DNA of 30,730 bases from DASULK01 sp036381835. GTDB taxonomy: Bacteria > Actinomycetota > Actinomycetes > Mycobacteriales > Micromonosporaceae. Made by a program: the position numbers and the translations under genes. The notes under the pieces are model-generated. The model was given only the letters and a program-made list of their open reading frames with translations. It ran no database searches and was not told the origin of the DNA. The DNA lies in NCBI GenBank assembly GCA_036381835.1, contig DASVCA010000094.1:1-30730 (forward strand). The letters are read 5' to 3'. Below, piece after piece: positions 23,825 to 30,730 of this stretch; positions within the stretch are counted from its first letter, which is position 1; each line of letters starts with the position of its first letter.

Positions 23825-24508
23825 TCAGCGCAGGGCGCGGCGTACCACCGTCAACAGCTGGCCCAGGCCGAGAAGCGCGAGCAGCAGCCATACCGCAGCG
23901 GCCACGGTGATCGTGCCCGGACGGAACTCCGGCAGGATCAGACCGGCCAGCCCGGCCACGACCAGGCCCACCACGGCGATCCAGACCCGGGTGCCGCGCT
24001 CCCCCACGGTCACCAGGCCGACCTCGTTCATCCCGGCCGCCACCGCCCGAGCGCGCACATATTCGTGCAGCCAGGAGAGCGCCCCGCCGGCGACCACCAC
24101 CACCTCGGATGCGCCGAGCTGCCAGAACGCGGCGAGCCAGAACACCTCGGTGAGCCGGTCGGCGAACCCGTCGTAGACGTAACCCAGCCGGGTCATCCGC
24201 CCGGTGGTCAAGGCGACCGCCTCGCGGACGCTGTCCGCCATCGCGACGAGCAGGACCAGGCCGGCCGCGACGATCGGGCTCGACGGCTGCTGCCGTACCG
24301 CGAGCAACGGCACCCCGAGTGAGACCAGGACGGCCACCAGGCTGATCGCGCCGGGCCGCACCCAGATCCGGCCGAGTGCGCTGCCCACTCGGTAGGCCGC
24401 GTACTGCCAGCGGCGGACCGACGGGGTGGCCAGCCGAGGATCGTAGCCGCCGCGCGCCCTCGCCCACGCGAGCGCGTACTCGTCCCAGCTCAGTCGTCTG
24501 GCCGTCAC
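23825..24508 (-). CDS. CDP-alcohol phosphatidyltransferase homologue with an altered signature motif
   Basis: A 227-residue membrane protein with about five or six hydrophobic helices. The family signature D1xxD2G1xxAR...G2xxxD3xxxD4 can be aligned from Asp92. D1 is Asp92, but D2 is Arg95, G1 is Glu96 and the AR arginine is Leu100, while G2 (Gly109), D3 (Asp113) and D4 (Asp117) are kept. D2 normally helps bind the two metals, so normal phosphatidyl transfer is doubtful. The GTG start 24508 is 60 nt after metF on the same strand and has no ribosome site that I can see, so the start is uncertain. Co-transcription with metF is likely but the functional link is unclear. Confidence 0.75.
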   Translation of the reverse strand: MTARRLSWDEYALAWARARGGYDPRLATPSVRRWQYAAYRVGSALGRIWVRPGAISLVAVLVSLGVPLLAVRQQPSSPIVAAGLVLLVAMADSVREAVALTTGRMTRLGYVYDGFADRLTEVFWLAAFWQLGASEVVVVAGGALSWLHEYVRARAVAAGMNEVGLVTVGERGTRVWIAVVGLVVAGLAGLILPEFRPGTITVAAAVWLLLALLGLGQLLTVVRRALR

Positions 24509-24568
24509 AAGTCAACGATCGGGCACCGGTCGCCGAGACACGGCCGGATCGCCGGAAATCGAGCCGGC

Positions 24569-25480
24569 TCAGACCCGAATCTGGAGGTTCTGCCAGACCT
24601 CCCGGGTCGCCGTGGAGCGGTTGAAGGTGATGAAGTGGATGCCGGGCACCCCCTCGTCGATCAGCCGCCGGCACATCTCGCTGGCCTGCTGGACGCCGAG
24701 CCTTCGGACCGCCTCCGGGTCGTCGGCGACCCGCTCGAACTCGGCGGCCAGCGCCGGCGGGAACGGGGCGCCGGACAGCTGCCGGGAGCGTTCGATGGTG
24801 CCGATCCGGGTGACCGGCATGACCCCGGCGAGGATCGGGATGTCGCAACCGGCGGCCGCAACCCGGTCGCGCAGCCGCAGGTAATCTTCGGCGTCGAAGA
24901 ACATCTGGGTGATGGCGAAGGCCGCCCCCATCCGGCACTTCTCCACGAAGTACCGGGTGTCGGTGGCGATGTCGGGCGAACGTGGATGTTTGTACGGAAA
25001 AGCGGCTACCCCGACGCAGAAGTCGCCCGACTCCCGCACCAGCCGGACCAACTCCGCGGCGTACCGCAGGCCCCTGGGGTGCGGCACCCACTCGCCCAAC
25101 GGGTTCCCCTTCGGATCGCCCCGCAACGCCAGCACGTTGCGCACCCCGGCGGCGGCGAGCCGGCCGATGACGTTGCGCAGCTCGGCCACCGAATGGTCGA
25201 CCGCGGTCAGATGGGCCATCGGCAGCAGAGTGGTCTCGGTGGCGATCCGCTCGGTCAGCGCGACCGTGGTGTCCCGGGTGGTACCGCCCGCGCCGTAGGT
25301 GATGGAGACGAACGAAGGACGCAGCGGTTCGAGCTCCCGGATCGCCTGCCACAGCCGCCGCTCCCCCTCGACGGTCTTCGGCGGGAAGAACTCGAACGAG
25401 AACGTCGGCCGGTGGGCACGGAGCAGGTCCCCGATCGACGGCGGAGAGCCGGGGAAGACGGAAGGAAGACCGAGCGCCAC
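24569..25480 (-). CDS. metF: 5,10-methylenetetrahydrofolate reductase
   Basis: A 303-residue FAD-dependent TIM-barrel enzyme that makes 5-methyl-THF for methionine synthesis. Landmarks are SFEFFPPKTVEGE with the catalytic-position Glu30, FVSITYGAGGTTRDTT, LALRGDP, FPYKHPRS and the C-terminal GIHFITFNRS. The frame is open much further upstream, including ATG 25528. I place the start at GTG 25480 because TAGAGT lies exactly 7 nt before it (leaderless), and because the N-terminus MALGLPSVFPG fits the family length. It is divergent from the prenyl synthase gene. M. tuberculosis has a related gene, Rv2172c, in the same neighbourhood. Confidence 0.93.
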   Translation of the reverse strand: MALGLPSVFPGSPPSIGDLLRAHRPTFSFEFFPPKTVEGERRLWQAIRELEPLRPSFVSITYGAGGTTRDTTVALTERIATETTLLPMAHLTAVDHSVAELRNVIGRLAAAGVRNVLALRGDPKGNPLGEWVPHPRGLRYAAELVRLVRESGDFCVGVAAFPYKHPRSPDIATDTRYFVEKCRMGAAFAITQMFFDAEDYLRLRDRVAAAGCDIPILAGVMPVTRIGTIERSRQLSGAPFPPALAAEFERVADDPEAVRRLGVQQASEMCRRLIDEGVPGIHFITFNRSTATREVWQNLQIRV

Positions 25481-25487
25481 CCGTGTG

Positions 25488-25493
25488 ACTCTA
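25488..25493 (-). promoter_or_regulatory. -10 element TAGAGT of metF (leaderless)
   Basis: On the minus strand TAGAGT is followed by 7 nt and then GTG 25480. No ribosome site precedes this GTG. The element decides the metF start. Confidence 0.55.
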
Positions 25494-25568
25494 CGTCGCC
25501 GACGCCGGGACGGACGGGCTCGTCCCATCAGGTGGCTCCCCTGCCGCCGGCGAGCACGGTCAGGATCT

Positions 25569-25585
25569 TGTTGTACCGCGCAACA
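25569..25585. promoter_or_regulatory. Inverted repeat between metF and the prenyl synthase gene
   Basis: TGTTG-N7-CAACA lies in the roughly 200-nt divergent region. It could be an operator for either promoter, although it is 76 nt upstream of the metF -10 and about 100 nt upstream of the other. The arms are short, so chance is possible. Nothing else was recognised in this interval apart from the two -10 elements. Confidence 0.25.
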
Positions 25586-25683
25586 GGCTGCGAAGGGCAT
25601 GGCCATGGCACCCCGATGAGTAAGAAAGCCGCGGGCCGCATCACCCCCCGGTGGGTCGTGGTCCGGGTCGGGCCGGCAGCGGC

Positions 25684-25689
25684 TAGCGT
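25684..25689 (+). promoter_or_regulatory. -10 element TAGCGT of the prenyl synthase gene (leaderless)
   Basis: TAGCGT is followed by 6 nt and then GTG 25696, with no ribosome-binding site. The spacing matches the other leaderless starts in this window. Confidence 0.5.
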
Positions 25690-25695
25690 CGTGGC

Positions 25696-26778
25696 GTGAC
25701 CGATGCAACGCTGGTTTCGCCGCTCGACCGGGCCGGTCTCCGGCCACGAATCGACAAGGCGCTGGCCGAGTTCCTGGCCGCGCAGCGCGGCCGGTTGGCC
25801 GCCATCGACGACGCGCTGCTGTCGGTGGCCGACGCGGTCGAGGCGTTCGTGCTGCGCGGCGGGAAACGGCTGCGGCCCGCATTCGGCTACTGGGGCTACC
25901 GGGGCGCCGGGGGGACCGACTCCGACCAGGTGGTGGCGAGCGTGGCCGCGCTGGAGTTCGTGCAGGCCAGCGCACTGATCCACGATGACTTGATCGACCG
26001 CTCCGACACCCGTCGCGGTGAGCCGGCGCTGCATCGCCGGTTCGCCGCCGAACACCGCGCAGCCGGCTGGCGGGGCGATCCGGATGCGTTCGGGGACTCG
26101 GCCGCGATCCTGCTCGGTGATCTCTGCCTGGTCTGGTCGGACGAGATGCTGCATACCGGCGGATTGGCACCGGCGACGGTGGCTCGGGCCCGGCCGGTGT
26201 TCGACGAGATGCGCACCGAGGTCACCGCCGGGCAGTACCTCGATGTGCTGACCCAGGTGACCGGGGACACGTCGGTCGAGCGGGCGGGCAAGGTCGCACG
26301 CTACAAGTCGGCGAAGTACACGGTGGAGCGGCCGCTGCTGCTGGGTGCCGCGCTGGCGGGGGCCCCCGCCGCGATCACCGCGGCCTACTCCGCCTACGGG
26401 TTGCCGCTCGGCGAGGCGTTTCAGCTGCGCGACGACGTGCTGGGCGTGTTCGGTGACCCGGCTCAGACGGGCAAACCGGCCGGCGACGATCTCCGCGAGG
26501 GCAAGCGCACCTACCTGGTGGCGGCCGCGCTCGAAGCGGCCGACGAGGCGGCCCGGGCGGTGCTGGCCCGACGGCTGGGTGATCCGCGGCTGGACCAGGA
26601 CGGTGTCGAGCAGCTTCGGGAGATCATCGCCGACAGCGGGGCCCTGGCTCGGACCGAGCGTCGCATCGCCCGACTCACCGATCAGGCGCTGACCGCGCTG
26701 ACCGGAGTCGAGCTGGACGGCGAGGCGTACGAGGTGCTGGTGGATCTGGCCGTGGCGGCGACCCGTCGGACCGACTGA
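25696..26778 (+). CDS. Trans-prenyl diphosphate synthase (probable GGPP synthase)
   Basis: A 360-residue all-helical prenyltransferase. The first aspartate-rich motif is DDLID (Asp97, Asp98, Asp101) followed by RSDTRRGEP, and the second is RDDVLGVFGD (Asp246, Asp247). KRLRP binds diphosphate. A small residue (Ser92) five positions before the first motif is compatible with C20 or longer products, so geranylgeranyl diphosphate is the best guess. It corresponds in position to idsA2 (Rv2173) of M. tuberculosis. Here it is convergent with the lycopene cyclase genes, and its last 104 nt overlap the predicted end of crtYd. GGPP would feed the same carotenoid pathway, although no phytoene synthase or desaturase gene is in the window. 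Confidence 0.92.
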   Translation: MTDATLVSPLDRAGLRPRIDKALAEFLAAQRGRLAAIDDALLSVADAVEAFVLRGGKRLRPAFGYWGYRGAGGTDSDQVVASVAALEFVQASALIHDDLIDRSDTRRGEPALHRRFAAEHRAAGWRGDPDAFGDSAAILLGDLCLVWSDEMLHTGGLAPATVARARPVFDEMRTEVTAGQYLDVLTQVTGDTSVERAGKVARYKSAKYTVERPLLLGAALAGAPAAITAAYSAYGLPLGEAFQLRDDVLGVFGDPAQTGKPAGDDLREGKRTYLVAAALEAADEAARAVLARRLGDPRLDQDGVEQLREIIADSGALARTERRIARLTDQALTALTGVELDGEAYEVLVDLAVAATRRTD

Positions 26779-27109
26779 GCGGCGAGCTGCGCTCCCCGGC
26801 GAGCGGGGTGTGCTGAACGCCCCGCCGCCCGAGCCAGACCCAGACGGAGAGGGTCACCAGGATCAGCGCGAACCCGAAGCCGAGGTCCTCCACCGGAGCG
26901 TTGGCCACCCGTGTCCCGAGGATCGTCTCCGCGTCGTACCGGACGATCCCCCGCCCGGCCAGGATCCCGTTGGCGAGCAGCTGGAAGAACAGGATGATCG
27001 GGTAGGTGACCCAGAACACGGGCCGACACACCAGCCTGGTGCGCAGCACGACGAGGTCGATCAGGAGCGCACCCGCCGATGCGAGCAGGACGGCCGTCGA
27101 ATAGGTCAT
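26675..27109 (-). CDS. crtYd: Lycopene cyclase subunit, CrtYd-like
   Basis: A 144-residue protein with three hydrophobic helices in its first 95 residues. It carries the PxE(E/D) signature of heterodimeric lycopene cyclases as PVED in NAPVEDLGFGF. Such subunits pair with CrtYc to cyclise lycopene or elongated C50 carotenoids in the membrane. ATG 27109 overlaps the crtYc stop (ATGA). The last 45 or so residues are a Pro/Arg/Ser-rich tail beyond the membrane domain, and their codons run 104 nt into the 3' end of the convergent prenyl synthase gene. This tail is longer than I expect for CrtYd, so a missing stop codon or a real extension are both possible. Confidence 0.82.
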   Translation of the reverse strand: MTYSTAVLLASAGALLIDLVVLRTRLVCRPVFWVTYPIILFFQLLANGILAGRGIVRYDAETILGTRVANAPVEDLGFGFALILVTLSVWVWLGRRGVQHTPLAGERSSPLSRSDGSPPRPDPPAPRTPRRPARLRSARSAPDR

Positions 27110-27438
27110 CGCGGCTCGTCTCCCGCCGACCAGCCCAACACCGCGCGCACCGCCTCGAACCCGAGCACCGTGCAGACCGGGACGACGAGGAAGAAGAGCA
27201 GTTCCTCCAGCGGCAGGTCGCCGGGCAGCCGGACCCCGAGGGTCTGCGCCGGGTCGAAGCTCCAGTGCCCGGCCGCTATGGCGGCCAGATCCCAGCCGAC
27301 GAAGAGGACGACGACCGGCAGCAGGGTGAGCAGCAGCCGTCGCCGTCGGCGCAGCACGTTGACCCGCAGCACCGGCTCCAGCCACAGCGCCGCGGCCAGG
27401 CATCCGGCCAGCACCGCCAGGTAGGTGAGTCGCGCCAT
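27106..27438 (-). CDS. crtYc: Lycopene cyclase subunit, CrtYc-like
   Basis: A 110-residue protein with three membrane helices (about residues 3-21, 35-54 and 77-98). It carries the PxE(E/D) signature as PLEE in DLPLEELLFFLVVPVCTVLGFEAVRA. It is the usual partner of CrtYd in actinobacterial carotenoid cyclisation. ATG 27438 is 12 nt after the stop of the Rv2175c-like gene, and its own stop overlaps crtYd by 4 nt. The three minus-strand genes therefore probably form one transcript. No phytoene synthase, desaturase or elongase gene is present nearby. Confidence 0.85.
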   Translation of the reverse strand: MARLTYLAVLAGCLAAALWLEPVLRVNVLRRRRRLLLTLLPVVVLFVGWDLAAIAAGHWSFDPAQTLGVRLPGDLPLEELLFFLVVPVCTVLGFEAVRAVLGWSAGDEPR

Positions 27439-27450
27439 CGGAACGCCCGG

Positions 27451-27891
27451 TCAGAAGCCCAGGGCCTGCGCACGTCGTTTGACCTCGCGCGCCTGCGCGC
27501 CGCTCAGGGCGGCCGCCGGGGTGCCCGGCAGGGTCTCGTCCGGCCGGTAGAGCCACTGCAGCGCTTCTTCGTCGCTGTACCCGGCATCGTGTAACAGGGT
27601 CAGCACGCCGGGCAGATGCTTGCGTACGTTGTCGTTGGCGACGAGCTCGCTGGGCACGCGCCGCACCCCGTCCCGCACGACCGCGAGCAACTCCCGATCA
27701 CGGAGCATCTGGTGCACCTTGGTGACCGGCACGTTCAGTCTGGCTGCGACGTCCGGCAGGGTGAGCCAGCCGCTCGGCTCCACCGGCTCCGACCGGCCGG
27801 AAGGATTGGTGTCAGCAGGATATCCACGCACCGGACAACCCTGCCACGGCCGGCCCGGGCGACACCAACTCACGCCCGGCCGAGGCGACAC
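27451..27891 (-). CDS. Rv2175c-family DNA-binding protein
   Basis: Up to 146 residues. A winged-helix-like DNA-binding segment occupies the middle (WLTLPDVAARLNVPVTKVHQMLRDREL), followed by the Rv2175c block PGVLTLLHDAGYSDEEALQWL and the C-terminus AREVKRRAQALGF. In M. tuberculosis Rv2175c binds DNA and is a substrate of the Ser/Thr kinase PknL. Here the gene is likewise divergent from a kinase gene, 48 nt away. The start is uncertain: GTG 27891 gives the same length as the mycobacterial protein, while GTG 27831 would remove a low-complexity N-terminus. No ribosome site is seen at either. It is probably co-transcribed with crtYc-crtYd. Confidence 0.85.
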   Translation of the reverse strand: MSPRPGVSWCRPGRPWQGCPVRGYPADTNPSGRSEPVEPSGWLTLPDVAARLNVPVTKVHQMLRDRELLAVVRDGVRRVPSELVANDNVRKHLPGVLTLLHDAGYSDEEALQWLYRPDETLPGTPAAALSGAQAREVKRRAQALGF

Positions 27892-27908
27892 CGGGATCGG
27901 GTTCTGTC

Positions 27909-27914
27909 ACCGTA
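27909..27914 (-). promoter_or_regulatory. Possible -10 element TACGGT of the Rv2175c-like gene
   Basis: On the minus strand TACGGT fits TANNNT and lies 17 nt before GTG 27891. This is too far for a leaderless start at that GTG, so support is weaker than for the other elements. Confidence 0.3.
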
Positions 27915-27925
27915 GCTGCACGACA

Positions 27926-27931
27926 TAGACT
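27926..27931 (+). promoter_or_regulatory. -10 element TAGACT of the kinase gene
   Basis: TAGACT lies 8 nt before ATG 27940, with no ribosome-binding site in between, so the mRNA is probably leaderless or nearly so. Confidence 0.5.
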
Positions 27932-27939
27932 GCCTGCCG

Positions 27940-29928
27940 ATGGACACTCAGGCCGCCGACATTCTGCTGGGCTCGCTGATCGACGGGCGCTACCGCATCC
28001 TCGCCCGGGTGGCCCGGGGCGGCATGGCGACCGTCTACACCGCCGCCGACGAACGCCTCGACCGCACGGTAGCCATCAAGATCATTCACCCGGCGCAGGC
28101 TCGCAGCGCTCAGGCGCGGCTCACCGGTTTCCTCGACCGGTTCACCCAGGAGGCGAAGACGATCGCCCGGCTGACCCACCCGAACGTGGTCGCCGTCTAC
28201 GACCAGGGCACGCACAACGGGTTGCCGTACCTGGCGATGGAGTACGTCCGCGGACGCACGCTGCGGGAGATCCTGGCCGAGCGACGCCGGCTGGAGCCGG
28301 CCGAGGCGTTGGCGATCGTGGAGCAGATCCTCGCCGGGATCGCCGCGGCGCACCGGGCCGGGATGGTGCACCGGGACGTGAAACCGGAGAACGTGCTGAT
28401 CGCCGAGTCGCCGAGCGGTGGGGTCGGCAATCTGATCGACAGCGTGGTGAAGGTCGCCGACTTCGGGCTGGCGCAGGCGGTGGAGGCGAGCACCGAGGTC
28501 GACGGCGGCGGACAGTTGATGGCCACCGCCGCGTACGTCGCGCCGGAACTGGTACGGGACGGACACGCCGACCCTCGTACCGATGTCTACTCGGCGGGCA
28601 TCGTGCTCTTCGAGATGCTCACCGGACGGGTTCCGTACGAGGGCGACCGGGCGGTCGAGGTGGCGTGGCAGCACGTCGACCGAGACGTGCCGCCCCCGTC
28701 GACGCTGGTCGCCGGCCTACCGCCGGCCCTGGACGAGTTGGTGCTGCGGGCCACCCGCCGGAATCCGGCCGTCCGCCCCACGGACGCCGGCGTGTTCCTG
28801 ACGGAGGTGCAGGCGATCCGCGACGTGCTCGGCGATACGAGTCGGACCACCGTGCTGCGCCAGGTCCAGGTCGCCGAGCCCACCATGCAGGTCCGGGTCG
28901 CGGACCCGACGATCATGGTCGCGCCGATCTCAGCCGGCGGGCCACACGACAACCGTCCGGCGTGGGCCCGGCTGCCCGAGCCGAAGACCCAGCCGCGACG
29001 GCGGCGGGCTGCGGCGGCGCCGAGGTCCGATGGACCGCTGGGGTCGGTCCGCGCGCGGCTGATGGCCGACTCGCGAGCCCTGACCGCCGTACTCGTCGTG
29101 CTGGGCCTGCTCGTCCTGTTCGGCGGTTGGTGGCTCGCCGTGGGCCGGTACACGGATGCGCCGCAGCTGGTGAACCTGACGAAAGCCGAGGCGGAGGCGC
29201 TCGCGGCCCGCGAGGGTTTCACCCTCCGGTACGCCCAGCCCCGCCATGACGAGAAAGTCGAGAAGGACGTCGTCCTCGGCCAGGATCCCGGGGCGAACGC
29301 TCGGATCGTCAAGGGCGGCACCATCACCCTGACCCTTTCGCTCGGGCCGGAGCACTACCTGGTGCCCGATGTGGTGGGCAAGACGTACGACCTGGCCGTG
29401 GCGGACCTGGAGAAGGTCGATGCGCGGGTGGAGCGGACGGACAAGTTCGACGACAACCTGCCCGAAGGCGTGGTCATCGCGGTGGATCCGCAGCCGAACA
29501 CCGAGATCCAACCGGGTGACGTGGTCAAGGTGACGGTCAGCAAGGGTCGCGCCCCGATCACCGTCCCGAATCTGGTCGGCAAGCACATCATGGAGGCCCG
29601 GGCCATCCTGCAGCAGATGGGACTGGTGCCGCGGGAGACGTACACGGAGTCCGATCAACCGAAGGATCAGGTGATCGGCCAGAGCCCGATCGACGGTTCC
29701 GGCGTGGAGAAGGGTGCGGAGATCAAACTCGACGTGAGCATGGGTCCGCCGACGATACCGATGCCACGGGTGATCGACATGCAGTGCCTGCATGCGCAGA
29801 ACATGCTGGCGCAACAGGGGTTCGAGGTGCACATCCGGGGTGATCAGGAGAAGTTCGTGAAGGCACAGAACCCGCCGGAGAACACCCTGGTCGCACCTGG
29901 CGCCCGAGTGGTGATCCGCTGCGACTGA
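27940..29928 (+). CDS. Membrane Ser/Thr protein kinase with four PASTA domains (PknL position)
   Basis: A 662-residue receptor-type kinase. The N-terminal catalytic domain (about 15-290) has a glycine-rich loop ARGGMATVY, Lys47, Glu71, HRDVKPEN (144-151, catalytic Asp146) and Asp174 in DFG. A basic juxtamembrane linker (about 300-378) contains the near-repeats VAEPTMQV and VADPTIMV. One membrane helix spans about 380-401. Four extracellular PASTA repeats follow at about 408-468, 475-536, 541-602 and 607-661, and would sense muropeptides or lipid II. The last repeat holds Cys616 and Cys661, a possible disulfide. By position next to the Rv2175c-like gene it is the PknL counterpart, but mycobacterial PknL, as I recall, has no PASTA domains; the layout resembles PknB. 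The next gene starts 2 nt after its stop. Confidence 0.93.
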   Translation: MDTQAADILLGSLIDGRYRILARVARGGMATVYTAADERLDRTVAIKIIHPAQARSAQARLTGFLDRFTQEAKTIARLTHPNVVAVYDQGTHNGLPYLAMEYVRGRTLREILAERRRLEPAEALAIVEQILAGIAAAHRAGMVHRDVKPENVLIAESPSGGVGNLIDSVVKVADFGLAQAVEASTEVDGGGQLMATAAYVAPELVRDGHADPRTDVYSAGIVLFEMLTGRVPYEGDRAVEVAWQHVDRDVPPPSTLVAGLPPALDELVLRATRRNPAVRPTDAGVFLTEVQAIRDVLGDTSRTTVLRQVQVAEPTMQVRVADPTIMVAPISAGGPHDNRPAWARLPEPKTQPRRRRAAAAPRSDGPLGSVRARLMADSRALTAVLVVLGLLVLFGGWWLAVGRYTDAPQLVNLTKAEAEALAAREGFTLRYAQPRHDEKVEKDVVLGQDPGANARIVKGGTITLTLSLGPEHYLVPDVVGKTYDLAVADLEKVDARVERTDKFDDNLPEGVVIAVDPQPNTEIQPGDVVKVTVSKGRAPITVPNLVGKHIMEARAILQQMGLVPRETYTESDQPKDQVIGQSPIDGSGVEKGAEIKLDVSMGPPTIPMPRVIDMQCLHAQNMLAQQGFEVHIRGDQEKFVKAQNPPENTLVAPGARVVIRCD

Positions 29929-29929
29929 C

Positions 29930-30730
29930 ATGGGCGCGAACCGACCCGTCGGATCGCACACACCGACCGGGAGAGGCCTGGCCAGAACGGCGCTGCCGTA
30001 CCTGGACGCTGCGGGATCGGAGGCGGTGCAGGTGTACGTCTCCAACTCCCGCGGCTGGGCGTTGCCGGAGGGCGACCCGGCGCAGGACGGGGCCTTCCGG
30101 GACGGCTGCGAACAGCGGGGAGTTCCCGTGTACATCCACGCCTCGCTGCTGGTGAATCTCGGCTCCCCGAACGAGATGACGGTGGAGCGCTCGGTCGCCA
30201 CCCTGGCGCACGCGCTGCGGCGGGGGCGGGCGATCGGTGCGAGCGGGGTGGTTTTCCACGCCGGCAGCGCGGTCGATGCGGCTCGTACCGATGCGGCGCT
30301 GCGCCAGGTACGCGAGGAGCTTCTGCCGCTGCTGGATACGGCCATGGCCGCCGGTGGGCCGAAGCTGCTGGTGGAGCCGAGCGCCGGCGGGGGCGCCTCA
30401 CTCGCCTCGCGGGTCGAGCAGCTGGAGCGGTACCTCGACGCGGTGGAGCATCACCCGTGGCTCGGGGTGTGTTTCGACACCTGTCACGCCTGGGCCGCCG
30501 GGCACGACCTGGCCCGGCCCGGTGGGATGACGGCGACTCTGGACGCACTGGTGGCGCTCATCGGTCCGGACCGGCTGTCTCTGGTGCACGCCAACGACTC
30601 GCGTGATCCGTGCGGGTCGACACGGGATCGACATGAGACGATCGGCAAGGGTGGGATCGGCGAGCCGGCGTTCGCCGAGTTGATGACGCATCCGGCGACC
30701 GCCGGGGTGCCGGTGATCGTGGAAACCCCC
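29930..30730 (+). CDS. nfo: Deoxyribonuclease IV (AP endonuclease, Nfo), 3' end beyond the window
   Basis: The frame opens at ATG 29930, 1 nt after the kinase stop codon, and stays open to the window edge (267 codons seen). It encodes the TIM-barrel endonuclease IV family, which cuts DNA at abasic sites with three zinc ions. Ligand motifs appear in order: VYIHASLLVNLGSP, GVVFHAGSA, LLVEPSAGGG, CFDTCHAWAAGHD, LVHANDS with RDRHETIGKGGIG, and VIVETP at the edge. The N-terminus RPVGSHTPTGRGLARTAL matches the family's first strand. Tight spacing suggests co-transcription with the kinase. The last few residues are missing because the window ends. Confidence 0.9.
   Translation, partial: MGANRPVGSHTPTGRGLARTALPYLDAAGSEAVQVYVSNSRGWALPEGDPAQDGAFRDGCEQRGVPVYIHASLLVNLGSPNEMTVERSVATLAHALRRGRAIGASGVVFHAGSAVDAARTDAALRQVREELLPLLDTAMAAGGPKLLVEPSAGGGASLASRVEQLERYLDAVEHHPWLGVCFDTCHAWAAGHDLARPGGMTATLDALVALIGPDRLSLVHANDSRDPCGSTRDRHETIGKGGIGEPAFAELMTHPATAGVPVIVETP

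Noticed and set aside
25528..25620. Upstream frame ending RYNKILTVLAGGRGAT whose stop overlaps ATG 25528 of an extended metF
   Set aside because: The TGATG overlap looked like coupling, but the TAGAGT element 7 nt before GTG 25480 and the family N-terminus favour the shorter metF. The peptide is not recognised.

Overview
This is high-GC DNA with the gene content of an actinobacterium, most like a member of the Micromonosporales. Supporting markers are the actinobacterial MurT-GatD pair, DUF3040 and SAV_6107-type HEPN proteins, an ImuA-ImuB-DnaE2 mutasome with an actinobacterial-type SOS box, an Rv2175c/PknL-like pair, and several genes with a -10 element 6-8 nt before the start codon (leaderless transcription). 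The family-level placement is inference; no species is claimed.

Layout. 1-1812 (+): end of murT, then gatD and a DedA/TVP38-type membrane protein, all overlapping. They amidate lipid II and include one membrane protein of unknown role. 1946-3432 (+): a secreted GH25 lysozyme-fold protein that has lost key acidic residues, and a Tat-exported zinc amidase with its ligands intact. 3456-6451 (-): leuS behind a complete attenuation region: a leaderless 12-residue peptide with three consecutive rare CTT leucine codons, a stem formed from the end of its reading frame, and an intrinsic terminator. 6577-11507 (+): a MoxR AAA ATPase, DUF58 protein and TgpA-like transglutaminase operon, starting with a large 5' hairpin. 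11527-15259 (-): DUF3040 protein, dinB, a type I phosphodiesterase and a methyltransferase. 15462-16181 (+): a TauE/SafE exporter.

16277-22530 (-) is the most striking part: HEPN protein, imuA, imuB and dnaE2, in that order. The last three overlap each other and the HEPN gene is 23 nt upstream of imuA. The cluster sits behind a perfect TCGAAC-N4-GTTCGA box abutting a TATAGT -10, with a leader of about 300 nt packed with hairpins. This predicts a DNA-damage-induced mutagenic polymerase operon whose first product is a putative HEPN (RNase-fold) protein.

22620-23781 (+): a YbaK-type deacylase and a GNAT acetyltransferase. 23825-25480 (-): metF and a CDP-alcohol phosphatidyltransferase homologue with a broken signature motif. 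25696-30730: a GGPP-type prenyl synthase (+), convergently overlapping crtYd-crtYc lycopene cyclase subunits (-), an Rv2175c-like DNA-binding protein (-), a PASTA-domain Ser/Thr kinase (+) and the start of endonuclease IV (+). From memory, the order metF-like, prenyl synthase, Rv2175c and pknL matches Mycobacterium tuberculosis Rv2172c-Rv2176, with the two carotenoid cyclase genes where mycobacteria have a mannosyltransferase.

No tRNA, rRNA, CRISPR array or insertion sequence was seen. The window is chromosomal housekeeping and stress-response DNA rather than an island.
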